The notes under the pieces were generated by a model. The model saw only the letters and a program-made list of their open reading frames with translations, had not been told where the DNA came from and did no database searches. DNA of 21,487 nt, taken from NCBI GenBank assembly GCA_002366795.1, contig DFBX01000007.1:1-21487 (forward strand), read 5' to 3'. Positions 8,389 through 16,073 of the stretch are shown piece after piece. Source of the stretch: Rhodobacteraceae bacterium UBA3069 (GTDB lineage Bacteria; Pseudomonadota; Alphaproteobacteria; Rhodobacterales; Rhodobacteraceae). A program made the translations under genes and the position numbers. Numbering within the stretch: position 1 is the first letter of the stretch; the number at the start of each line of letters is the position of its first letter.

Positions 8389-8448
8389 CGGATTTCCTTG
8401 AAATCCGGTTCGGAATGCGGGTCGCATTCCGGCGGGGGCGTTGCCCCC
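8389..8448. terminator. Three consecutive hairpins between convergent operons
   Basis: Three perfect stems follow each other. CGGATTT/AAATCCG (8389-8395 with 8401-8407) has a 5-base loop. CGGAATGC/GCATTCCG (8411-8418 with 8424-8431) has a 5-base loop. GGGGGC/GCCCCC (8434-8439 with 8443-8448) has a 3-base loop. They fill the gap between the convergent pse operon ends, so bidirectional termination or mRNA 3'-end protection is likely. There is no long T-tract, so this is not a classic intrinsic terminator. Confidence 0.55.
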
Positions 8449-8459
8449 TGACCCCCAAG

Positions 8460-8479
8460 GGTATTTGCAGAACAATGAA
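8460..8479 (+). repeat. Copy 1 of a dispersed intergenic motif
   Basis: GGTATTTGCAGAACAATGAA follows directly after a G/C-rich hairpin. A second copy at 15964-15983 differs by one base and also follows a hairpin terminator. I recall similar elements next to terminators in many Rhodobacteraceae genomes. Function is unknown. Confidence 0.6.
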
Positions 8480-8489
8480 AAGTTTGGGG

Positions 8490-9581
8490 TCAGCGGGGTA
8501 GGAGGGCGGCCTCCACCGCCTTGGCGGCGGTTTGCAGGTTGGTTTGCACCTCGCCATAGTGTGCACGGATTTCGGTGCAGGCGGGGCTGGCGATGTCTGG
8601 GTTTTGCGCGAATGCGGAGAGGGATTCGGCACCCGTTATGCGCGGCAGATCGGTGAAAAGCCGTGGGGCGCTGTCCGTCAACGCCACGGGTTTGCCAGCA
8701 TAGATTGCATCCAGCACGGTCGTGGATTCGGGCGTCACCATCGCATCCACCAGCGCCAGCGTGTCCAGGATCGAGGCGCGTTTGAGCAGGCCGGATTTTT
8801 CGCGGCTGACGATCAGGTTGGAGTGTTTGCGTTCAAGGTCGGCGTCCATCTGCGCATGTTCGCGCCGGACCTTGCCGCGGTGCGGGCGCAGGATCACGCC
8901 GGTGTCGGGATGGTCGGTCAGGAACCCCGCCAGCATGTCATAGAAATTACGCATGTCATCGGCGCCGAAGCGGCCGCCGCTCCAGCGGAAGGATTGGCAG
9001 ATCAGCAGACGGCGTTGGTGGCGCGCCATCCAGTCGCGCAGGGGGGCGGTGATGGGGCGCGGCGGCAAAATCGGTGATTTGGTGAAGCCGGTGGTGGTGG
9101 CGCGCGACAGAGTTTCGGGCGTGAGGGTTTCAGCCTCTCCCTTGGCGGGAGCCCAGAGCAGAAGGCGTTGCGCGGCGTAATCCATCGGGGGCGTATCGGG
9201 CCAAGGCACGTTCACCCCCATTTGCAGCGCGCCATGTTGCAGGAAGATCGCCGGCAGGTTCGCGGCCAGCACTCGGGTCGAGCGTTTGTGCTTGGCCGAA
9301 CGGTCATGGGCCGGATCGGACAGGCCGATCACCGCATCTGCGCGGGTCATGTCGCGGGTGGTGAAGCGTTTCATCCGCCATGTGGTCGCCGGGATGGGCT
9401 TCAGCCCCGCGGTGAATGCCTCTCGCAGGCGCGGCTCGCGGCCCATGACGCGGCGGCTGATCAGGGCGTGGACGTGGATATTTCCACGCTTTTGAAGCAG
9501 GTTCAGCAGCGGGTAGAGGTTTTCGACCTCTGGCATGCCATCGAGCCATGTCAGAAGCGTGGGCCTAGAGAGCGGCGGCAT
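8490..9581 (-). CDS. GT-B-fold polysaccharide transferase, CDP-glycerol glycerophosphotransferase-like
   Basis: About 363 residues when started at the ATG at 9581 (MPPLSRPTLLTWLDGMPEVE). That start overlaps the end of pseC by 17 bases, so translational coupling is likely; a later ATG at 9536 is the alternative. The C-terminal half shows VILRPHRGKVRREH and then DAMVTPESTTVLDAIYAGKPVAL. These resemble the RPH and serine/aspartate-rich phosphate-binding motifs of TagF/CDP-glycerol transferases and related GT-B enzymes. The N-terminal half (PLLNLLQKRGNIHVHALISR, ADAVIGLSDP, LPAIFLQHGALQMG) fits the acceptor-side Rossmann domain. It is the last gene of the minus-strand operon pseB-pseC-this gene, suggesting a role in building or linking the pseudaminic-acid glycan. 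Donor and acceptor cannot be told from the sequence; it may transfer a phospho-polyol or a sugar. Confidence 0.72.
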   Translation of the reverse strand: MPPLSRPTLLTWLDGMPEVENLYPLLNLLQKRGNIHVHALISRRVMGREPRLREAFTAGLKPIPATTWRMKRFTTRDMTRADAVIGLSDPAHDRSAKHKRSTRVLAANLPAIFLQHGALQMGVNVPWPDTPPMDYAAQRLLLWAPAKGEAETLTPETLSRATTTGFTKSPILPPRPITAPLRDWMARHQRRLLICQSFRWSGGRFGADDMRNFYDMLAGFLTDHPDTGVILRPHRGKVRREHAQMDADLERKHSNLIVSREKSGLLKRASILDTLALVDAMVTPESTTVLDAIYAGKPVALTDSAPRLFTDLPRITGAESLSAFAQNPDIASPACTEIRAHYGEVQTNLQTAAKAVEAALLPR

Positions 9582-10707
9582 CGGCCAGCACCTGCACCAC
9601 CCGATCCTGATCGGCATCGGTCAGCCCCGCATACAGCGGGATCGAGATGGCGTGGTCGTAGTAATGTTCCGCATTCGGGAAATCGCCGCGCTTGAACCCG
9701 CGCGCCTGCCAGAAGGGCTGCGTATGGACGGGGATGTAATGCACGTTCACGCCGATGCCGTTATCGCACAGGTGGGCAAAAGCGGCGGCGCGATTTTCGA
9801 CCTGCACGGGATAGAGGTGGAAGGCGGAATAGGCATCGGGGTTTTGCTGTGGGCGCGTGACCGGCATATCGGCCAACAGGCTGTCGTAGCGGGTGGCCAG
9901 TGCATTGCGGCGGGTGACGAATTCGGCCAGGCGGGTCATTTGCGATGCGCCCAATGCCGCCTGCATTTCGGTCATGCGGTAGTTATAGCCCAGTGCAACC
10001 TGTTCGTAATACCAGCCGCCCTCGCTTTCGTTTTGCATCAGATCGGGTTCTCGCGTTACGCCATGCGAGCGGGCGAGGTTCATTTTCGACGCCAGCTCCG
10101 CGTCTTGCGTGGAGGCAACGCCGCCTTCGGCCGTGGTGATGATTTTCACCGGATGGAAGGAGAACACGCAGATGTCGCTATAGGCGCAATTGCCTACGGG
10201 CGCGCCCTTGTAGGATGCGCCGATCGCGTGGGAGGCGTCCTCGATTATCTTGATGCCATGGGCGCGGGCGAGGGCGCTGATCGCTGCCATATCCGCAGAT
10301 TGGCCCGCGAAATGCACCGGGATCAGCACCTTGGGCAATTTGTCCGTGGCTGCCGCCGCGTCCAGTTTCGCAGCCAAAGCCGTGGGGCACATGCAATAGG
10401 TGGCCGGATCAATATCGACAAAATCGACATCAGCACCGCAGTAAAGCCCGACATTGGCCGAGGCGACGAAGGTGTTGGGCACGGTCCAGAGGATGTCGCC
10501 AGGGCCAAGATCAAGCGCCATGCAGGCGATATGCAGGGCCGAGGTGGCGGAATTGACCGCCAGCGCGTGCGCCGCGCCCGTTGCGGCCATGATCGCGGTT
10601 TCAAACGCCGGAACCGCTGGCCCCTGCGTCAGGAAATCGGATTTCAGGACATCGACAACCGCGTCTATGTCAGCCTGTGAAATATCCTGACGGCCATAGG
10701 GGATCAT
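9565..10707 (-). CDS. pseC: UDP-4-amino-4,6-dideoxy-N-acetyl-altrosamine transaminase
   Basis: This 380-residue DegT/DnrJ/EryC1-type PLP aminotransferase starts IPYGRQDISQADIDAVVDVLKSD, the usual opening of PseC. The PLP lysine is K188 in FSFHPVKIITTAEGG, and D157 in EDASHAIGA would contact the pyridine nitrogen. GYNYRMTEMQAALG is the conserved late motif. It aminates the 4-keto sugar made by PseB, using glutamate as donor in known members. Its ATG (10705-10707) overlaps the pseB stop by one base in a TGATG arrangement, so the two are translationally coupled. Length matches the family (about 375-390). Related 4-keto sugar aminotransferases (PglE, LegC) are alternatives, but linkage to pseB, pseG-H, pseI and pseF makes PseC the best call. 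Confidence 0.92.
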   Translation of the reverse strand: MIPYGRQDISQADIDAVVDVLKSDFLTQGPAVPAFETAIMAATGAAHALAVNSATSALHIACMALDLGPGDILWTVPNTFVASANVGLYCGADVDFVDIDPATYCMCPTALAAKLDAAAATDKLPKVLIPVHFAGQSADMAAISALARAHGIKIIEDASHAIGASYKGAPVGNCAYSDICVFSFHPVKIITTAEGGVASTQDAELASKMNLARSHGVTREPDLMQNESEGGWYYEQVALGYNYRMTEMQAALGASQMTRLAEFVTRRNALATRYDSLLADMPVTRPQQNPDAYSAFHLYPVQVENRAAAFAHLCDNGIGVNVHYIPVHTQPFWQARGFKRGDFPNAEHYYDHAISIPLYAGLTDADQDRVVQVLADAAAL

Positions 10708-11705
10708 CAGAACTTACCGATTTTTTCGCGGTTTGCGTCCACCCATGCGGCCAGTTCATCGGGGCTCATCCATTCGGCGTTGTTGTCCGAGGAGTAGTTG
10801 AACCCTTCGGGCACTTTCTTGCCGTCCTTGATGCGGATCGGATCCTTGGACCAGTTGTGGATCGCCGGAATGATCTTGAAGTGATCGGCATATTCATAGG
10901 TGTGGTCGGCGTCTTCCTCGCCGATCATCTGCTCGTGCAGCTTTTCGCCGGGGCGGATGCCGATGGTTGTCTGAGCGCGGTCCGGCAGCACGGCCTTTGC
11001 GATGTCTGTGATCACCATAGAGGGGATCTTGCGCACGTAAATCTCGCCGCCGACCATGTCTTCCATCGCGTGCCAGACCAGTTCGACCCCCTGTTCGAGG
11101 GTGATCATGAAGCGGGTCATGCGCGGATCGGTGATCGGCACCTCGGCACCGTCATCCAGCGACATGAAGAACGGAATGACCGACCCGCGAGAGCCCATGA
11201 CATTGCCGTAACGCACCACCGAAAAGCGGCATTTATCCGCGCCGGAATAGGAATTGCCCGACACGAACAGCTTGTCCGAGGCGAGTTTCGTCGCGCCGTA
11301 AAGGTTGACCGGGCTGGAGGCCTTGTCGGTGGACAGGGCCACGCAGCGTTTCACGCCCTTGTCGATGCAGGCGTCGATCACGTTCATCGCGCCGTTGATG
11401 TTGGTCTTGACGCATTCGAACGGGTTATATTCGGCGGTGGGCACGATTTTCGTGGCCGCGGCGTGGACCACGTAATCGACGCCATCAAGGGCGCGATACA
11501 GCCGGTTACGGTCGCGCACGTCACCGATAAAGAAGCGCACGCGCGGGTCGTCGCCATAGGTCTTGGCCATTTCCCATTGCTTCATCTCGTCGCGCGAATA
11601 GATGATGATGCGGCGCGGGTTGTATTTCTCCAGCGTCATCGGCACGAACTTGCTGCCGAAAGAGCCGGTCCCGCCGGTAAGAAGAATGGTCGATCCGGTC
11701 AGCAC
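10707..11705 (-). CDS. pseB: UDP-N-acetylglucosamine 4,6-dehydratase (inverting)
   Basis: This protein of about 332 residues is an extended SDR that opens the pseudaminic acid pathway by dehydrating and C5-epimerising UDP-GlcNAc. The Rossmann motif TGGTGSFG lies at the N-terminus. LSTDKASSPVNLYGATK holds the catalytic D127, K128, Y136 and K140 in the arrangement of FlaA1/PseB. I prefer a GTG start at 11705, because GAGGTG (11710-11715) sits four bases upstream and the resulting N-terminus (VLTGSTILLTGG) has the family's usual length. In-frame ATGs at 11717 and 11756 are alternatives. It is first in the minus-strand operon and coupled to pseC. The leader is divergent from waaA. RNA polymerase sites are not clear, although TTATAAAG at about 11737-11744 on the minus strand could be a -10 element. 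Confidence 0.93.
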   Translation of the reverse strand: MLTGSTILLTGGTGSFGSKFVPMTLEKYNPRRIIIYSRDEMKQWEMAKTYGDDPRVRFFIGDVRDRNRLYRALDGVDYVVHAAATKIVPTAEYNPFECVKTNINGAMNVIDACIDKGVKRCVALSTDKASSPVNLYGATKLASDKLFVSGNSYSGADKCRFSVVRYGNVMGSRGSVIPFFMSLDDGAEVPITDPRMTRFMITLEQGVELVWHAMEDMVGGEIYVRKIPSMVITDIAKAVLPDRAQTTIGIRPGEKLHEQMIGEEDADHTYEYADHFKIIPAIHNWSKDPIRIKDGKKVPEGFNYSSDNNAEWMSPDELAAWVDANREKIGKF

Positions 11706-11917
11706 GTTGCACCTCATCTTGGTCGCTATCTTGGTCTTTATAAGCCCGCGCAGCACTGTCCGCGCGAGGGGGTCCTGGCGTGTCTAGCCCGCGCGTTCGG
11801 GCTTGTCCACTGGCGCGGGGGCGGGGGTGGCGGCGGCTGGCCGATCGCATCTGGGGGCTTTCCAGCTTTGTCCGCGCCCGATAACAGGGGGGCGAAACGG
11901 CAATCCGAAAGGCCCCG
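11706..11917. other. Divergent intergenic region between pseB and waaA
   Basis: These 212 bases separate the divergent starts and should hold promoters for both. Visible structure is a 6-bp stem AGCCCG/CGGGCT (11786-11791 with 11798-11803) and a very G-rich plus-strand run around 11815-11827. A ribosome-site-like GAAAGG precedes waaA. I see no convincing -35/-10 pair and no open frame that looks coding. Confidence 0.5.
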
Positions 11918-13192
11918 ATGCGAAACCCGACCCCGATCTTGCGCGCCTACCTAGGCTTTAGCCGCGTGGCGGACGGGCTGTATCGCCGCGTGCAGCGGCG
12001 GCGGCTGGTGCGCGGCAAGGAAGATGCCGCGCGGCTGGGCGAACGGTTCGGGCAATCGGCGCTGCCGCAGCCCGCTGGCCCGCTGATCTGGTTCCACGCC
12101 GCCAGCGTGGGGGAATCGCAATCGCTGCTGGGGTTGATCCGGCTGATCCGGGCAGAGCGGCCCGACCTGACAGTCCTGGTGACAACGACCACGGTCACAT
12201 CCGCCACCTTGATGGCGCGCGATCTGCCCGATGGCGCGCTGCACCAGTATTCGCCCTATGACACGGCGGCGGCGGTGCGCGCGTTTCTGGCCCATTGGCA
12301 TCCCGATCTGGCGGTGTTTACCGAATCCGAGCTGTGGCCCCGCCTGCTGACCGAGGTCGAGGCGCAGGCCATTCCCCTGATGCTTATCAATGCCCGGGTG
12401 TCGGAAAAATCCGCCCGTGGCTGGCGCAAATGGCCGCGCACGGTGCGGGCGCTGCTGTCGCCGTTTACGCGCATCCTTGTGCAGGAACAGGCCACCGCTG
12501 ACCTGATGGGCGCGGTCGGCGTCGATATGCGTCGCGTTGCCGTGACCGGATCGCTGAAAGAGGACCTGCCCCCGCTGGAGGCGGACGCCGATGCGCTGGC
12601 GGCGATGCGCGCGGCGCTGAACGGGCGCGAATGCTGGCTGGCCGCCTCGACCCACGCGGGCGAGGAGGAGGCCGTGGCAAAGGCGCATGAACTGGCCTGT
12701 CCCGAGGGGGAAAAGCTGCTGATCCTGGCCCCGCGCCACCCAGAACGCGGCGCGGCGATTGCCGAAATGTTGCAGGGGCAGGGATGGCGCGTGGCGCTGC
12801 GATCGACCGGCACCTTGCCCGGTGCGGACACGCAGATATACATCGCTGACACGCTGGGCGAGATGGGCCTGTGGTATCGGCTGGCCCCCACCGCGTTCAT
12901 CGGCGGATCGCTGGCGAATGTGGGCGGGCATAACCCCTACGAGCCTGCGTTGCTGGACTGTGCCGTGATCCACGGCCCCCATGTTTTCAACTTTGCCGAG
13001 GTGCACGACAGGCTGCAATCCGTGAATGGCGCGATGCAGGTTTCGGATGCAGAAGGGGTGGCGCGGGCATTGACCGCGCTGGACGATCCGTCACGGCATT
13101 CCGCGCAAACCCTTGCCGCCAGACAGGAGTTGGCACGCGGGCAGGGAACGCAGGCGCGCGTCTGGTCGGAAATCGCCGCGCTGTTGGGCTGA
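11918..13192 (+). CDS. waaA: 3-deoxy-D-manno-octulosonic acid (Kdo) transferase
   Basis: This 424-residue protein, equal in length to enterobacterial WaaA (about 425), transfers Kdo from CMP-Kdo to the lipid A precursor on the cytoplasmic face of the inner membrane. HAASVGESQSLL carries E66, the position of the catalytic acidic residue of the family. FTESELWPRLL, LINARVSEKSARGW, VTGSLKEDLPP, ILAPRHPERG and FIGGSLANVGGHNPYEPALL are the conserved blocks of the two Rossmann domains. The N-terminus (ILRAYLGFSRVADGLYRRV) is only weakly hydrophobic compared with the membrane anchor in some homologues. It is transcribed away from pseB. Its placement against the pse genes links both to the outer-membrane glycolipid. 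Mono- versus bifunctional activity cannot be judged. Confidence 0.92.
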   Translation: MRNPTPILRAYLGFSRVADGLYRRVQRRRLVRGKEDAARLGERFGQSALPQPAGPLIWFHAASVGESQSLLGLIRLIRAERPDLTVLVTTTTVTSATLMARDLPDGALHQYSPYDTAAAVRAFLAHWHPDLAVFTESELWPRLLTEVEAQAIPLMLINARVSEKSARGWRKWPRTVRALLSPFTRILVQEQATADLMGAVGVDMRRVAVTGSLKEDLPPLEADADALAAMRAALNGRECWLAASTHAGEEEAVAKAHELACPEGEKLLILAPRHPERGAAIAEMLQGQGWRVALRSTGTLPGADTQIYIADTLGEMGLWYRLAPTAFIGGSLANVGGHNPYEPALLDCAVIHGPHVFNFAEVHDRLQSVNGAMQVSDAEGVARALTALDDPSRHSAQTLAARQELARGQGTQARVWSEIAALLG

Positions 13193-13207
13193 GATAGCGC
13201 CAAGGGG

Positions 13208-13233
13208 GCTGCGCCGCTGTTCAACGGCGCAGC
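13208..13233. terminator. Hairpin between convergent waaA and matB remnant
   Basis: GCTGCGCCG (13208-13216) pairs with CGGCGCAGC (13225-13233) around an 8-base loop, in the 50-base gap between two convergent genes. No T-tract follows on either strand, so termination efficiency is uncertain. Confidence 0.5.
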
Positions 13234-13242
13234 AAGGCAGGT

Positions 13243-14297
13243 CTAATCCGCGAACAGCCCCGCGTATTCATCGCGCAGCAGGTTCTTTTGCACCTTGCCC
13301 ATGGTGTTGCGCGGCAGGGCATCGACCACGCGGTAGGCGCGGGGTTGTTTGAACCTTGCAAGGGCCGCGCCCACGGCGGATTCGATCTGTTCCAGATCGG
13401 GGGATGCGCCCTTTTCCGCCACCAGAACCGCCACCACGCTTTCGCCGAAATCGGGATGCGGCACGCCGAACACCGCCGATTCCAGCACGCCGGGCTGATC
13501 GTCCAGCAGCAATTCGACCTCTTTGGGGTAGATGTTGAACCCGCCCGAGATGATCAGGTCCTTGCCGCGGCCCACAATGGTGACATAGCCGTCTGCGTCC
13601 ATCATCCCCAGATCGCCGGTGATGAAGAACCCGTTGTCGCGCAGTTCTTCGCGCGTTTTTTCGGACATCTGCCAATAGCCCTGGAACACGTTGGGCCCGC
13701 GCACTTCGATCACGCCAATCTCGCCCCGGGGCAGGGTCGCGCCGGTTTCCGGGTCGCAGACCTTGAGTTCCACGCCGGGCAGGGGAAAGCCCACGGTGCC
13801 CGCGCGGCGCTCGCCCTCATAGGGATTCGAGGTGTTCATGTTGGTTTCGGTCATGCCATAGCGTTCAAGGATGCGGCGGCCAGATCGGCCATCGAGCCGC
13901 TGCCATCGCCGTTCAGCACCTCGATCGCTGCGCCGTGGCGGGCGGCGACGGGGGTAAGGCTTTCCTGCTTGGCCGCGTCGCACAGCAGCAGTTTCGCGCC
14001 GGCATTTTCCACGAAATATTCCACCTCGGGGGCGGTATAGGCGGTGTTCAGCGGCAAAAAGATCACCCCGGCCTGCGCGCAGGCGGCATAGACCATCAGC
14101 GCCTCGGGCGATTTGCCGATCTGCACCGCCAGCCGGTCGCCCGCCACCAACCCCATTTCGGTGATTGCATTGGCAAACTGCGCGGCGCGGCGCAGGAAGG
14201 CGTCATGGGTGATGACCGCGCCGTCGGGCAAGATCAGGAACGCCGTCTGCGCGCCCGTATGGGCACCGAACAGGCGGTCATAAAGAGGGTTGGCCAT
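13243..14297 (-). pseudogene. matB: Malonyl-CoA synthetase (matB), internal deletion and frameshift
   Basis: Two fragments of one acyl-CoA-synthetase-family gene lie end to end in different frames. The 5' part (14297 down to about 13880) gives MANPLYDRLFGAHTG through ADLAA, the N-terminal MatB region. The 3' part (about 13870 to 13243) resumes at ILERYGMTETNMNTSNPYEG and continues through GPNVFQGYW, FFITGDLG, GRGKDLIISGGFNIYPKEVE and LPRNTMGKVQKN to a normal end. A complete MatB is about 500 residues, while only about 140 plus 209 remain. Roughly 150 residues are therefore missing, including the YTSGTTGRSKG-type ATP-binding motif. The join is near 13868-13885, and the 5' frame stops at a TGA around 13851-13853. 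No adenylation activity is expected. Both remaining halves look otherwise undamaged, so the event seems recent. An assembly error is the alternative. Confidence 0.85.
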
Positions 14298-14383
14298 GGG
14301 ATCCTCCGTCAGATGTTGCGCATCGCCTACCGCACAGAGCGGGGCGAGGCAATCGCGGGTCGGTTTCGGTCGATTTTCCGTCT

Positions 14384-14397
14384 GATTTGATCAAATC
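14384..14397. promoter_or_regulatory. Perfect 14-bp palindrome, candidate operator
   Basis: GATTTGATCAAATC is a perfect inverted repeat. It lies in the 222-base region between the divergent matB remnant and the aminotransferase gene, 123 bases before the latter's start. GntR/FadR-type and some TetR-type regulators bind sites of this size and TTGATCAA core, but which protein binds here is unknown. No regulator gene is in the window. Confidence 0.45.
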
Positions 14398-14519
14398 GCG
14401 TGAAAAGAAGGTGAAGGGGGGTTGAAAGGCGCGGCGGTATGCTCTTGGCTGCGGGCAAGACGGGGCCGCGCGCGGCGCCCGCGAACCCCGTAATACCCTT
14501 GCCGAAAGGAACCTCTGCG

Positions 14520-15902
14520 ATGAACGAGCTGTCCAATTCCCTGTTCGCGTCCGACATGGCCACCACCCTGCACCCCTATACGAACGCGCGTGTGCATGAG
14601 CAGGTCGGCCCCATGATCATGACCAAGGGCGACGGCGTGCATGTCTATGACAGCACCGGCAAGGAATACATAGAGGCGCTGTCGGGCCTTTGGTCGGTCG
14701 CTGTCGGTTTTTCCGAACCGCGCCTGGCCGAGGCCGCGTATAAGCAGATGCAGGAACTGCCCTATTACCACACCTTCGCCCACAAGGCGACGGAACCGTC
14801 GATCCGTCTGGCCGACAAGCTGGTGGAAATGACGCCGGAAAACCTGACCCGCGTGTTCTTTACCAATTCGGGGTCCGAGGCGAACGATACCGTCGTCAAG
14901 ATGCTGTGGTACATGAACAACGGCCTTGGCCGCCCCGAGAAGAAGAAATTCCTGGCGCGCAACAAGGGTTATCACGGGATCACCGTGGCGTCGGGGTCGC
15001 TGACCGGCCTGCCGGGCAACCACCGCGATTTCGACCTGCCGGCCATTCCGGTGCGCCACCTGACCTGCCCGCATTACTGGCGCTGGGCCGAGGAAGGCGA
15101 GACCGAGGCCGAATTCACCGCCCGCCTGTTGAAAGAGGCAGAGGACGTGATCCTGGAGGAAGGCCCCGAAACCATCGCCGGTTTCATTGGCGAGCCGGTG
15201 ATGGGTGCGGGCGGCGTGATGCTGCCCCCCGAAGGTTACTGGCCGGGGATCGAGGCGCTGTGCCGCAAGTATGACATCGTGCTGATCGCGGACGAGGTGA
15301 TCAACGGGTTCGGTCGCACCGGCCAGCCCTTTGGCTGCCAGACCATGGGATTCACCCCCGATATCATGGTGACCTCGAAACAGCTGACATCGTCCTACAT
15401 GCCGTTGGCGGCGATCGTGTTCAGTGAAAAGATTTATGACGCGATTGCGGATAACACCAACAAGCTAGGGGGCTTCGGCCATGGCTTTACCGGCACCGGT
15501 CATCCGGTGGCCTGCGCCGTGGGTCTGGAAAACCTGAACATCATCGAAGAGCGTGACCTGATGGGCAATGCCGCCCGCATGGCGGTGCCCTTCCAGGAGG
15601 GGCTGCGCAAGTTCGCCGATCACCCGCTGGTGGGCGAGGTGCGCGGCATCGGCCTGATCGCGGGGCTGGAACTGGTCGCCGACAAGGCCACCAAGCGCAG
15701 CTTTGAACCCGCTGGCAAGGTCGCCGCGCAGGCGTTCAAGATCAGCCATGAGGAAGGCATGATTTGCCGCAACGTCTATGAAACGCTGGCCCTGTGCCCG
15801 CCGCTGATCATTAATGAAGAGCATGTTGAAAAGATCCTGAACCGCATGGGCCGTGTGCTTGATCGCACTTGGGATTGGGTGCAGGCCGAAGGGCTTTCTT
15901 GA
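14520..15902 (+). CDS. Class III (omega-type) PLP aminotransferase
   Basis: This 460-residue protein starts at the ATG at 14520, with GAAAGGA at 14504-14510 as ribosome site; the longer frame from 14439 has no such support. It is a fold-type I, class III aminotransferase. FFTNSGSEANDTVVKM (113-128) binds the PLP phosphate. YHGITVASGSLTG follows. D258 in LIADEVINGFGRTG contacts the pyridine ring, and K287 in TSKQLTSSYMPL is the Schiff-base lysine. GHGFTGTGHPVACAVGLE closes the active site. The W and YY positions near LSGLWSVAVGF and ELPYYHTF match the omega-transaminase/taurine- or polyamine-pyruvate group rather than ornithine or acetylornithine enzymes. It is monocistronic, ending at a strong terminator. 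The amine donor is not identifiable; taurine, putrescine or beta-alanine-like compounds are candidates. Confidence 0.92.
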   Translation: MNELSNSLFASDMATTLHPYTNARVHEQVGPMIMTKGDGVHVYDSTGKEYIEALSGLWSVAVGFSEPRLAEAAYKQMQELPYYHTFAHKATEPSIRLADKLVEMTPENLTRVFFTNSGSEANDTVVKMLWYMNNGLGRPEKKKFLARNKGYHGITVASGSLTGLPGNHRDFDLPAIPVRHLTCPHYWRWAEEGETEAEFTARLLKEAEDVILEEGPETIAGFIGEPVMGAGGVMLPPEGYWPGIEALCRKYDIVLIADEVINGFGRTGQPFGCQTMGFTPDIMVTSKQLTSSYMPLAAIVFSEKIYDAIADNTNKLGGFGHGFTGTGHPVACAVGLENLNIIEERDLMGNAARMAVPFQEGLRKFADHPLVGEVRGIGLIAGLELVADKATKRSFEPAGKVAAQAFKISHEEGMICRNVYETLALCPPLIINEEHVEKILNRMGRVLDRTWDWVQAEGLS

Positions 15903-15929
15903 TCCCTGATCGGGTTTGAATATGCGGGA

Positions 15930-15961
15930 AACGGGGGCCATTTCGGCCCCCGTTTTGTTTT
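15930..15961 (+). terminator. Rho-independent terminator of the aminotransferase gene
   Basis: AACGGGGGCC (15930-15939) pairs perfectly with GGCCCCCGTT (15945-15954) around a 5-base loop and runs into TTTTGTTTT. It lies 28 bases after the stop codon. Confidence 0.88.
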
Positions 15962-15963
15962 CA

Positions 15964-15983
15964 GGTATTTGAAGAACAATGAA
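15964..15983 (+). repeat. Copy 2 of a dispersed intergenic motif
   Basis: GGTATTTGAAGAACAATGAA matches the copy at 8460-8479 at 19 of 20 positions. As there, it lies just downstream of a G/C-rich hairpin, here three bases after the terminator tail. Confidence 0.6.
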
Positions 15984-16021
15984 GGCAGGGGCGCGCGCTG
16001 CATTTAATGGTTGCGCAAACA

Positions 16022-16039
16022 ATGCTGCGGTAGCAGCAT
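16022..16039. promoter_or_regulatory. Inverted repeat upstream of the glucosylglycerate genes
   Basis: ATGCTGC (16022-16028) and GCAGCAT (16033-16039) form a perfect 7-bp inverted repeat with a GGTA centre, 34 bases before the phosphatase start. It could be a repressor operator or a small leader hairpin. A TTTAAT at 16005-16010 might be a -10, but no good -35 is seen. Confidence 0.35.
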
Positions 16040-16073
16040 GGGGGCAAGACCGTGCGGCAATACAGGGACCGCA

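Noticed and set aside
9535..11954. Long plus-strand frames opposite pseC and pseB (381 and 425 codons)
   Set aside because: They mirror well-supported PLP aminotransferase and SDR genes; no conserved motif in the translations.
13243..13983. Reading the 246-codon frame as an intact short acyl-CoA synthetase
   Set aside because: Its first 37 codons are out-of-frame translation of the 5' matB part, and it lacks the ATP-binding core; the two pieces are one broken gene.
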